A program made the translations under genes and the position numbers. The notes beneath the pieces were generated by a model. The model saw only the letters and a program-made list of their open reading frames with translations. It did not search any database and was not told the DNA's origin. From contig JAVBLC010000001.1 in the NCBI GenBank assembly GCA_031553805.1, positions 186,001-250,000 of the forward strand: 64,000 bases of DNA, given 5' to 3'. The first letter of the stretch is position 1, and each line of letters starts with the position of its first letter. The stretch is from JAITVB01 sp031553805. GTDB lineage: Bacteria; Bacteroidota; Bacteroidia; Bacteroidales; Rikenellaceae. Shown here in pieces: positions 34,062 to 42,150 of this stretch.

Positions 34062-35891
34062 ATGTTCAAAGGACACCCCAAAGGATTGATCGTGGCGTTT
34101 TTCACCAATATGGGCGAACGCTTCGGTTTCTACACGATGATGGCCATCCTGGTGCTCTTCCTGCAGGCCCGCTACGGGCTCTCGGAAGCGGCCGCCGGCG
34201 AGTGGTACAGCTGGTTCTATTTCGCCATCTACGCCCTGGCCCTGATCGGCGGGCTGATCGCCGACTGGACCAAACAATACAAAACGGTGATCTTCGCCGG
34301 ACAGGTGGTGATGTTTGCCGGTTACGTGCTGATCGCCATGCCGGGCATGTCGCTCGGGATGTCGCTCATGGCGCTCTTTGTCATTGCACTCGGTAACGGG
34401 CTGTTTAAAGGCAACCTGCAAGCCGTCGTCGGCCAGCTCTACGACAACGAAAAATACGCAAAACTGCGCGACTCGGCCTTTATGGTCTTCTACATGGGGA
34501 TCAATGTGGGGGCGTTCTTCGCACCGTTCATCGCCACGTGGGTGCGCAACTGGTGGCTGCAGAGCAACGGCTTCCTGCACGACGCCAGCCTGCCCTCGCT
34601 CTGCCACCAGATGGTCGACGGCACCCTGGCCAACACAGCCCAACTGCAGGAGCTGGCCAACCGGGCGGTGCTGAGCGGTCAGCCGGTGACCGACCTGGCG
34701 GCTTTCGCACAACAGTATATCGACGTCTTCGCCCGGGGCTATAACTGGGCGTTTGCCGTGGCAGCCGGGGCGATGATCATCTCGCTGATCGTCTACCTGG
34801 CCTTCAACAAGTACCTGCCCAAAAACGAGAAAAAAGCCGTCGCCAAACCGGCCAAGGCCGAAGGCGGCGTGAAACTGGGCGCACAGGTTCGGCCGGTAAT
34901 CGTTTCGGCCGTGCTCATGGCCGCTACGGCTGTCCTGTTCCACTTTGCGGGCTTCTGGCTCGGCGTGGGCGAAGTAAACTATATGCTGGGGCTGGCCGTG
35001 GGCCTGTTCGTGGGCTTCGTGTCGCTGATCTTCCAAACCTCGACCAAAGAGGAGCGCCCACGCATCGCTTCGCTCTGCCTGGTGTTCTGCGTGGTGATCT
35101 TCTTCTGGATGTCGTTCCACCAGAACGGGCTGACGCTTACGTTCTTCGCCCGCGACTATATCGTGAAGGAAGTAGGGCCGTTCACCAACCTCTTCTTCAG
35201 CCTGCCGTCGATCCTGGCGGTGATCGCCACCATCGGCGGCCTGGTGCTCGCCCTGAGCGGCAAGGCCAAGGTCGCCTCGCGCCTGATCGGCGGCCTGCTG
35301 ACCGTAGTGGGCGGGGTGATCTGCTACTACTTCATCAGCCGTTCCGACGCATCGAACCCGATCGCACCGGAAGTGTTCCAGTCATTCAACCCACTGTTCA
35401 TCGTGGCGCTCACGCCGCTCGTGATGGGCTTCTTCTCGTGGCTCAACGCACGCAATGCCGAACCGTCGACGCCGAAGAAGATCGGCTTCGGGATGATCAT
35501 TGCCGCCCTTGGTTTCGTGATCCTGCTGATCGGTTCGTTGAACCTCGTTTCGCCCTACCTGCTGGGTGGTGCGGCGGTGCCCGACGCCTCGCGCGTGACA
35601 CCATACTGGCTGATTTCGAGCTACCTCGTACTGACCGTGGCCGAGCTGTTCCTCAGTCCGATGGGCCTCTCGTTCGTGTCGAAGGTAGCCCCGGCCCGTT
35701 TCCAGGGGCTGATGCAGGGCGGTTGGCTGCTGGCTACCGCCGTGGGCAACAAGCTCCTCTTCGTGGGCAGCCTGATGTGGGGACGCATCGACCTCTACCT
35801 GCTGTGGGGCATCTTTATCGTGTGCTGCATCGTTTCGGCGATCTTCATCTTCTCGATCATGAAACGCCTCGAAAAGGCGACACAAGGATAA
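34062..35891 (+). CDS. POT/PTR family proton-coupled peptide transporter
   Basis: The 609-residue inner-membrane protein has about 14 helices. The POT signature NMGERFGFY (ExxERFxYY motif, TM1, about 16-24) and the PTR2 block FYMGINVGAFFAP (about 146-158) are present. A cytosolic loop (about 255-275, Lys/Ala-rich) sits mid-protein. It imports di- or tripeptides with protons. Bacteroidetes homologues of this length have a large periplasmic or cytosolic insert as here (about 180-230). It has its own promoter and a strong terminator, so it is monocistronic. Confidence 0.93.
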   Translation: MFKGHPKGLIVAFFTNMGERFGFYTMMAILVLFLQARYGLSEAAAGEWYSWFYFAIYALALIGGLIADWTKQYKTVIFAGQVVMFAGYVLIAMPGMSLGMSLMALFVIALGNGLFKGNLQAVVGQLYDNEKYAKLRDSAFMVFYMGINVGAFFAPFIATWVRNWWLQSNGFLHDASLPSLCHQMVDGTLANTAQLQELANRAVLSGQPVTDLAAFAQQYIDVFARGYNWAFAVAAGAMIISLIVYLAFNKYLPKNEKKAVAKPAKAEGGVKLGAQVRPVIVSAVLMAATAVLFHFAGFWLGVGEVNYMLGLAVGLFVGFVSLIFQTSTKEERPRIASLCLVFCVVIFFWMSFHQNGLTLTFFARDYIVKEVGPFTNLFFSLPSILAVIATIGGLVLALSGKAKVASRLIGGLLTVVGGVICYYFISRSDASNPIAPEVFQSFNPLFIVALTPLVMGFFSWLNARNAEPSTPKKIGFGMIIAALGFVILLIGSLNLVSPYLLGGAAVPDASRVTPYWLISSYLVLTVAELFLSPMGLSFVSKVAPARFQGLMQGGWLLATAVGNKLLFVGSLMWGRIDLYLLWGIFIVCCIVSAIFIFSIMKRLEKATQG

Positions 35892-35910
35892 TTTTTCTGT
35901 CACCCAAAAA

Positions 35911-35937
35911 CGCCTGCCTTTCCGGCAGGCGTTTTTT
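35911..35937 (+). terminator. Rho-independent terminator
   Basis: Perfect 8-bp stem CGCCTGCC / GGCAGGCG with a 5-base loop and six T, 19 bases after the transporter stop. Confidence 0.9.
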
Positions 35938-36034
35938 GTATTTCCTCCCCGACAAAATTGACTGGGCCGGTTGCGGGAAGCCGTTTTTCTTATTTTTCAG
36001 TCTGTTTCTCATAATCTTGTTCGGAGTTTTTTGC

Positions 36035-36042
36035 TATTTTTG
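36035..36042 (+). promoter_or_regulatory. -7 promoter element of the PL11/GH105 pair
   Basis: Perfect TATTTTTG 26 bases before the PL11 start codon. The -33 element is not clear: the nearest TTG is at 36017-36019, only 15 bases away. Confidence 0.5.
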
Positions 36043-36067
36043 TTCTTATACCCAAAGAAATTCCATT

Positions 36068-37993
36068 ATGAAAAGACCTTTCCTTATTTTCGTCATCGCG
36101 CTGCTGATGGGTTCGGTTGCGCAGGCCCAGGACGAAAACGAACGGGCCTACTTATACCCCGTTCTCAAACCCCAGGAGAACAACCGCCGCATCGAACCCA
36201 AACCTCTCGTCGAAGGCTGGGCCACGCAACGCGTCGAAGAAAAGATCAACCGCGGCCTGATCGCCCTGCGCAACAACCGGGGCGAGATGTACCTCAGTTG
36301 GCGCCTGCTCAAGGACGACCCCTCGGGCGTAGCCTTTAACATCTACCGTTCATCCAACAACGGCAAGAGTTTTTCGAAAGTCAACGGCAAACCCCTGACC
36401 GCCACTACCGATTTTATCGACAAGGGGGCGGGTAATGGCGTATATACCTATCAGATCCGTCCTGTCATGGGCGGCAAAGAGGGGGGACCTTCCGAGAAAG
36501 TGACCCCGGTTGCTGACGGGTTGAATTACTGCTCGATAAAATTCCAGGGCGATTACGTCATTCAAAAAGTGGCGCTGGCCGACCTGAACGGTGACGGCAA
36601 CTACGACTTCATCATCAAGCAGCCCAACCAGGCGACCGACCCCGGCGTGTGGCGGCGCAGCCCCGACACGTTCAAGATCGAGGCCTATCTCCACGACGGC
36701 ACTTTCCTCTGGCGCAAAGACCTGGGATGGAACATCGAACAGGGGGTGTGGTACTCGCCCTTCATTGCCTGGGATTTCGACGGCGACGGCGGGGCCGAGA
36801 TCGCCGTGAAGACCGCCCCCACGAACCGCGACTACCGCGACCCGCAAGGGCGTGTGGTGGGTACGCCGTCGTTCTGGTATGCGGGTGAGTTTCCGCAAGC
36901 CGACTTTACCGATCCCTGCCCCGAATTCTGCTCGATCCTCAACGGTATGACCGGCGAAGTGCTCGACAGCGTGCCCTGGCCGCCGCAGTCGCAACGCGTG
37001 GGCGATTACGTGCGCACGAACCGCAACCAGATAGGCGTGGCCTACCTCGACGGCAAGACCCCTGCCCTGCTGCTCAACCGCGGAACCTACCGGGCGATGC
37101 TGTTAGACGCCTATCAATTTAAAAACGGCAAACTCGAAAAGTTGTGGTCGTGGGACGGTGACGAAGAGAACCCGGTCATCCGCAGCCAGGGGGCGCACCA
37201 GATGCTTTCGGTCGATGTCGACGGCGACGGCCGCGACGAGATCGTGATGGGCTCTGTGACGGTCGACGACAACGGCACAGCCCTTTGGTCGACCGGCTTC
37301 GGCCACCCCGACAAGGCGATCGTGGGCAAGGTTTCGCCCGACCGCGAAGGGCTGCAGATCATCTATGCCTGCGAAGTGTGGCACATGGAAAACGGCGTGG
37401 CGCTGGTCGACGCCCGCACTGGTGAAACGATATGGAACATCGGCTACCGCACCCAGCACGTGGGTGACGCGGCGATGGTCGACCTCGATCCGGCCTATCC
37501 CGGCCTCGAATGCTTCGGCGAGGAAGCGACCAAAGCCGGGCAGGACGACCGCTATATGTTCACCGCCGACGGCCGGCGCATCGGTTCGACCGACATCACC
37601 CCCGGCTGCCGCGAGTGGATCTGGTGGAACAACGATATGCTGCGCGCCACCACCCAGCGCGACCGCGCAAGCGGCACGTTCAACGTGATCAAATACCAGG
37701 ACAAATCGGTGCTGGCCAGCGGCCTGCAGGGCCAGATCATGATGATCGCCGACGTGAGCGGCGACTGGCGTGAGGAGATTATCACGATGTTGCCGGGCGA
37801 ACTGCGCATCTATTCGACTACGATCCCGGCCCGCGACCGCCGCGTGAGCCTGATCCAGGATCCGCTCTACCGCAACTACATCGCCCACCGGTCGATGGGT
37901 TACGACCAGCCCCCGATGACGTCTTACTATATGGGGGTCGATCCGGCCGACGCTTCGAAATATACGCCTTTGATTCAACCTGTAACGAAATAA
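36068..37993 (+). CDS. Rhamnogalacturonan lyase, polysaccharide lyase family 11
   Basis: The 641-residue secreted enzyme has a type I signal peptide (ends SVAQAQ), an N-terminal Fn3-like domain (about 25-130) and an eight-bladed propeller. The propeller carries repeated calcium loops such as DLNGDGNYDF, DFDGDGGAEIAVK and DVDGDGRDEI, the hallmark of PL11 (YesW/YesX). It cuts the galacturonate-rhamnose backbone of pectin by beta-elimination. ATG 36068 gives the signal peptide; the open frame reaches back into the transporter gene. The GH105 gene follows after four bases. Confidence 0.92.
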   Translation: MKRPFLIFVIALLMGSVAQAQDENERAYLYPVLKPQENNRRIEPKPLVEGWATQRVEEKINRGLIALRNNRGEMYLSWRLLKDDPSGVAFNIYRSSNNGKSFSKVNGKPLTATTDFIDKGAGNGVYTYQIRPVMGGKEGGPSEKVTPVADGLNYCSIKFQGDYVIQKVALADLNGDGNYDFIIKQPNQATDPGVWRRSPDTFKIEAYLHDGTFLWRKDLGWNIEQGVWYSPFIAWDFDGDGGAEIAVKTAPTNRDYRDPQGRVVGTPSFWYAGEFPQADFTDPCPEFCSILNGMTGEVLDSVPWPPQSQRVGDYVRTNRNQIGVAYLDGKTPALLLNRGTYRAMLLDAYQFKNGKLEKLWSWDGDEENPVIRSQGAHQMLSVDVDGDGRDEIVMGSVTVDDNGTALWSTGFGHPDKAIVGKVSPDREGLQIIYACEVWHMENGVALVDARTGETIWNIGYRTQHVGDAAMVDLDPAYPGLECFGEEATKAGQDDRYMFTADGRRIGSTDITPGCREWIWWNNDMLRATTQRDRASGTFNVIKYQDKSVLASGLQGQIMMIADVSGDWREEIITMLPGELRIYSTTIPARDRRVSLIQDPLYRNYIAHRSMGYDQPPMTSYYMGVDPADASKYTPLIQPVTK

Positions 37994-37997
37994 TTTT

Positions 37998-39140
37998 ATG
38001 AAAAAAATCCTCCTGATCCTTGCCACGGCCCTCCTCGCGGGGTGGGCAACATCCCCTGCCGAGGCGCAGCAAAAACCGAAAAAAGCCGACGTGCTGCGGG
38101 CGCTGACCACGGCCAACAACTACTATATGAAACGTTGGCCCGATCCGGGCCAAGGGATACCTTACCCATCGCGTGCCCGTGTCTATCCGGGCAACATCTG
38201 GACCCGCGCCGTCTATTTCGAGGGTGAGATGGCCCTGTATAACCTGACCCAGGACAAAAAACTGCTCGATTACGCCACGCTGTGGGGCGAGCGTTTTGAC
38301 TGGGACCTGAACCGCGGTTACACCACGCGCAATGCCGACAACCAGTGTTGCGGACAGACTTATTTGGAGCTTTACCGGATCGACCCGCAACCCCAGCGGA
38401 TGGAGATCATCAAGCGGTCGATCGACGCGATGATGGACTCGACACAAATCGACGACTGGACGTGGATCGACGCGATCCAGATGGCGATGCCGATCTTTGC
38501 CCAACTGGGGGTGATCACGGGCGACAAGGCTTATTTCGAGCGGATGTATGAGATGTATAACTACACCAAGACGCAGATCGGCGACAACGGGCTCTATAAC
38601 CCGGCCGACCGGCTGTGGTGGCGCGACGCCGATTTCGACCCGCCTTACGTGGAACCCAACGGCGAGGACTGTTACTGGTCGCGCGGCAACGGTTGGGTCG
38701 TGGCGGCGATGGTGCGTGTCCTGGAGATCATCCCGGCCGACGAACCGCACCGCGGCGAATACGTAAAAATGTTGCAGGATATGTGTTCGGCGTTGGTGCC
38801 GCTGCAGCGTGCAGACGGGTTCTGGAATGTGAGTTTGCACGATCCGACGCATTTCGGGGGCAAGGAGTTGACCGGGACGGCGTTGTTCGTTTACGGGATG
38901 GCCTATGGGGTGAACACCGGGCTGCTCGATGCGAAGACTTACCGGCCGGTGATTTACAAAGCCTGGAATGCGCTGGTGAAGGACTGCCTGCATCCGGACG
39001 GGTTCCTGGGCTACGTGCAGGGGACGGGCAAGGAGCCGAAGGACGGGCAGCCGGTGACCTATACGAGTATGCCTGATTTTGAGGACTATGGGCTTGGGGC
39101 TTTTCTGCTTGGCGGCACGGAAGTCTATAAGATGAAATAA
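37998..39140 (+). CDS. Unsaturated rhamnogalacturonyl hydrolase, glycoside hydrolase family 105
   Basis: The 380-residue (alpha/alpha)6-barrel protein has a signal peptide (ends PAEAQ). The catalytic Asp158 lies in WIDAIQMAMP, with further family blocks WSRGNGWVVAAM and GTALFVYGMAYGV. It removes the unsaturated uronate left at the non-reducing end by PL lyases, matching the PL11 enzyme directly upstream. No SusC/SusD pair or regulator adjoins them in the window. The dispersed repeat begins nine bases after the stop. Confidence 0.92.
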   Translation: MKKILLILATALLAGWATSPAEAQQKPKKADVLRALTTANNYYMKRWPDPGQGIPYPSRARVYPGNIWTRAVYFEGEMALYNLTQDKKLLDYATLWGERFDWDLNRGYTTRNADNQCCGQTYLELYRIDPQPQRMEIIKRSIDAMMDSTQIDDWTWIDAIQMAMPIFAQLGVITGDKAYFERMYEMYNYTKTQIGDNGLYNPADRLWWRDADFDPPYVEPNGEDCYWSRGNGWVVAAMVRVLEIIPADEPHRGEYVKMLQDMCSALVPLQRADGFWNVSLHDPTHFGGKELTGTALFVYGMAYGVNTGLLDAKTYRPVIYKAWNALVKDCLHPDGFLGYVQGTGKEPKDGQPVTYTSMPDFEDYGLGAFLLGGTEVYKMK

Positions 39141-39148
39141 CGTTTAAA

Positions 39149-39484
39149 GCAAAGTCCCCCAGGAAAGCATAGCTTTAGCTTCGCTGAGCTCCACTTCGTT
39201 CCGGTTCCAGAAAATTTTTTAACTGCGTTGAGCTTGCCCGCTGCCATGCAGCGACCTAGGTTGCGGCGCTTTTTATAAAAAGCGCCAGTTCTCTCCAAAG
39301 AAAATCGGCGGAAGCAATTTGCTTCCGCCGATTTTTTGATGGCCACCGCACGGGGTAGATTTGCTGGCAAATCTGCCTAGGAAAGCTGGCCACGACGCAT
39401 TTAAACTGGTCGGTGAACTGCCGCTTTTGAAAAAGCGGCGCCAAAACTTTTCGGCGATGCTTTGCATCGCATGACTGACTTTGC
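39149..39484 (+). repeat. Full-length composite palindromic element with inverted termini
   Basis: The 336-bp element fills the gap between convergent GH105 and gltA genes. Ends are perfect inverted GCAAAGTC (39149-39156) and GACTTTGC (39477-39484). Modules in order: GGAAAGC-type hairpin; the perfect palindrome CGCTTTTTATAAAAAGCG (39267-39284); a 17-bp-arm terminator palindrome; a GATTTGC / GCAAATC-type hairpin near 39358-39376; then an inverted B-like module CCGCTTTTGAAAAAGCGG (39420-39437) and a GCGATGC / GCATCGC hairpin (39454-39470). There is no coding potential, so this resembles a non-autonomous MITE-like element. Confidence 0.8.
39301..39337. terminator. Perfect palindromic bidirectional terminator inside the repeat
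   Basis: 17-bp arms (AAAATCGGCGGAAGCAA and its complement) around one T, with an A run on the left and a T run on the right, so it can stop both GH105 (+) and gltA (-) transcripts. The same palindrome core recurs at 52576. Confidence 0.85.
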
Positions 39485-39494
39485 TTAGAACTGC

Positions 39495-40856
39495 CTAACG
39501 CTTCTTCATCGGCACGAACGGCGTCTTCTCCGATATATTTTTATAAGCCGGACGGATAATTCGTTTGCTGTCAAAGTTCAATTCCTCGATCCGGTGAGCT
39601 GTCCACCCCGTGATGCGCGACATCGCGAACAACGGCGTATACACCTCCTGCGGCAACCCGATCATCTCATACACAAACCCCGAGTAAAAGTCCACATTCG
39701 CACAAACCCGCTTGTTGACCTTTTCGCCCTTGAATGACATAAACACCTCGACGGCACGCTCTTCCAACAGCTCCAGAAACGCAAATTCCTCCTGCAGCCC
39801 TTTCTCCTTGGCCAGCTCGCGCGCCCACTCCTTGAGCACCAGCGCACGCGGGTCGGAGATCGTATAGACCGCGTGTCCGATCCCGTAGATCAGCCCGGTG
39901 CGGTTATATGCTTCACGGTTCAGCATCCGCTTCAGGTAAGCGTCGATCTCCTTGCGGTCGTCCCACTTCTTGATGTTTTCCTTCAGGTGGTTAAACATAT
40001 TGATCACCGCCAGGTTGGCTCCCCCGTGCAACGGCCCTTTCAACGAACCGATGGCCGCCGCGATCGACGAATAGGTGTCGGTCCCCGACGAGCTGGTCAC
40101 ACGCACCGTGAACGTCGAGTTGTTCCCCCCGCCGTGCTCGGCGTGAAGGATCAGCGCCAGGTCGAGAATCTTCGCTTCGAGCTCCGAAAAATGGTCGCCT
40201 TTAAGCATATACAGGAAATTTTCGGCCAACGAATACTCTTCCTTCGGGTGGCGGATATGCAGCGAACGCCCCTCGAGGCTGTGGCGCATGATCTGATAGG
40301 CGTAGGCGATGATCGTCGGGAATTTGGCGATCAGGTCGATCGACTGCCGCATCAGGTTGTCGCGCGAGGTATTGTCCGGGTCGGGATCGAAAGTATACAT
40401 TTCCAATACGCTGCGGGCCAGAATGTTCATAATGTTTCCGCCCTCGAGATCGAGGATGTTCATCTTGGTCTTCTGCTCGAGCGGCAACGCGTTGTTGAGC
40501 AACCGCTGGAAAATGGTCAGCTCCTCGCGGTCGGGCAGGAAACCCGCCAGCAGCAGGAACGCCGTTTCTTCGAAACCGAAGCGTTTCTCACCATAAATTC
40601 CTTTGACGAGGTCTTCCACGTCGATCCCGCGGTAGAACAGTTTTCCGGGGATCGCCTTCAGACCGCCTTCCGGCAGGCGCTCATAGCCCACCACGTCGCC
40701 GATCTTGGTCAGCCCCACGAGTACCCCCGAATGGTCTTCGTTGCGCAGGCCGCGCTTGACGTTATAGGTGTTGAACAATTCGGGGTCGATGTGGCTTGTC
40801 GCCTTGATTGATTCCGACAACTTGTAGATCATATATTCATCCTTCATCTCTTTCAT
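39495..40856 (-). CDS. gltA: Citrate synthase
   Basis: The 453-residue enzyme condenses oxaloacetate and acetyl-CoA. Catalytic motifs are LHAEHGGGNNST, GIGHAVYTISDPRA (His) and ANVDFYSGFVYE (Asp). The N-terminal extension and insert length fit the Bacteroidales type, which is longer than the 430-residue form. ATG 40856 is used; 40847 and 40832 are in-frame alternatives. It is the last gene of the acn-icd-gltA cluster (30 bases after icd), which makes 2-oxoglutarate for glutamate synthesis. Confidence 0.93.
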   Translation of the reverse strand: MKEMKDEYMIYKLSESIKATSHIDPELFNTYNVKRGLRNEDHSGVLVGLTKIGDVVGYERLPEGGLKAIPGKLFYRGIDVEDLVKGIYGEKRFGFEETAFLLLAGFLPDREELTIFQRLLNNALPLEQKTKMNILDLEGGNIMNILARSVLEMYTFDPDPDNTSRDNLMRQSIDLIAKFPTIIAYAYQIMRHSLEGRSLHIRHPKEEYSLAENFLYMLKGDHFSELEAKILDLALILHAEHGGGNNSTFTVRVTSSSGTDTYSSIAAAIGSLKGPLHGGANLAVINMFNHLKENIKKWDDRKEIDAYLKRMLNREAYNRTGLIYGIGHAVYTISDPRALVLKEWARELAKEKGLQEEFAFLELLEERAVEVFMSFKGEKVNKRVCANVDFYSGFVYEMIGLPQEVYTPLFAMSRITGWTAHRIEELNFDSKRIIRPAYKNISEKTPFVPMKKR

Positions 40857-40886
40857 CGTTTTTCCTCCTCTTTATCTGTGTGAAAT

Positions 40887-42146
40887 TTACAGGTTTTTAA
40901 TTACTATTTCGCCGAACGCTGTGGTGGAGAGCGATTTGCCGCTGTCCATAAAACGCGCCAAGTCATTAGTCGCTTGATGTTGTCCAAAAGTCCGCTCAAG
41001 GGCGGCTTCGATCGCCTGCGCCGCCTCGCTCCAGCCGAGGTATTCGAGCATCATCACCCCCGAAAGCAACAGCGACGAGGGGTTTACTACATTTTGGCCT
41101 GCAATGCCGGGAGCGGTGCCGTGAGTCGCTTCGAATACCGCATGGCCCGTCCGGTAATTGATGTTCGCCCCCGGAGCGATGCCGATACCGCCGACCATCG
41201 CCGCCAACTGGTCGGAAATGTAGTCGCCGTTGAGGTTTAAGGTGGCGATCACCGAATATTCCTCGGGGATCAGCAGCGTGTTTTGCAGAAAGGCGTCGGC
41301 GATTACATCCTTTACGATCACCTTTCCGGCGGCCTCGGCTGTCACCAAGGCTTTCCGGGCTGCCTCGGCCCCCTGCTCTTTTTTGATGACATCGAACTGG
41401 TTCATAGTAAATGTCTTATCGGAAAATTCGCGCTCGGCCAAGGCGTAGCCCCAAGTCTTAAATCCGCCTTCGGTGAATTTCATGATGTTGCCCTTGTGGA
41501 CAAGCGTCACCGAAGGCAGGCGCCGGTCTACGGCATACTCGATCGCCGAACGGACCAACCGCTCGCTCCCCTCCTGCGATACCGGTTTCACGCCGAAAGC
41601 CGAGGTTTCGGGAAAGCGCACTTTGGTGACACCCATTTCGCCAGCCAGAAAATCATAAAACTTGCGCGCTTCGGGCGTACCGGCGGCCCACTCGATCCCG
41701 GCATAAATATCTTCCGTGTTCTCCCGGAAGATATGCATATCGACTTTCTGCGGCTCTTTCACCGGCGAAACGACCCCTTTGTACCAGCGCACCGGACGCA
41801 GGCAAACATAGAGGTCCAACTCCTGGCGCAACGCCACGTTCAGCGACCGCATCCCGCCACCGACGGGCGTGGTGAGCGGCCCTTTGATCCCGACCAGATA
41901 ATATCGGAAAGCGTCGAGCGTCGCATCGGGCAACCAGGTGCCCACGGCGTTAAACGACTTTTCGCCCGCCAGCACTTCCATCCATTCGATGGCCCGCACC
42001 CCGCCGTAGCATTTTTTGACACTTGCGTCAATTACAGCCTGGGCCACGGGGGTGATCTCGGCCCCCACGCCGTCGCCCTCGATGTAAGGGATCGACACCC
42101 GATCGGGGACGACCAGTTTTTCAGAAATTATTTCGATTTTGCCCAT
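40887..42146 (-). CDS. icd: NADP-dependent isocitrate dehydrogenase
   Basis: The 419-residue E. coli-type enzyme oxidises isocitrate to 2-oxoglutarate. Motifs: PYIEGDGVGAEI, VGGGMRSLNVALRQELDLYVCLRPVRW (substrate Ser and Arg residues), RENTEDIYAGIEW, a Lys in VHKGNIMKFTEG and NLNGDYISD with the metal Asp residues. It sits four bases after acn and 30 bases before gltA. Confidence 0.94.
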   Translation of the reverse strand: MGKIEIISEKLVVPDRVSIPYIEGDGVGAEITPVAQAVIDASVKKCYGGVRAIEWMEVLAGEKSFNAVGTWLPDATLDAFRYYLVGIKGPLTTPVGGGMRSLNVALRQELDLYVCLRPVRWYKGVVSPVKEPQKVDMHIFRENTEDIYAGIEWAAGTPEARKFYDFLAGEMGVTKVRFPETSAFGVKPVSQEGSERLVRSAIEYAVDRRLPSVTLVHKGNIMKFTEGGFKTWGYALAEREFSDKTFTMNQFDVIKKEQGAEAARKALVTAEAAGKVIVKDVIADAFLQNTLLIPEEYSVIATLNLNGDYISDQLAAMVGGIGIAPGANINYRTGHAVFEATHGTAPGIAGQNVVNPSSLLLSGVMMLEYLGWSEAAQAIEAALERTFGQHQATNDLARFMDSGKSLSTTAFGEIVIKNL

Positions 42147-42150
42147 AGCG

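Noticed and set aside
35438..36067. N-terminal extension of the PL11 lyase frame
   Set aside because: It runs antiphase through the 3' part of the transporter gene and its terminator; ATG 36068 begins a normal signal peptide after a promoter.
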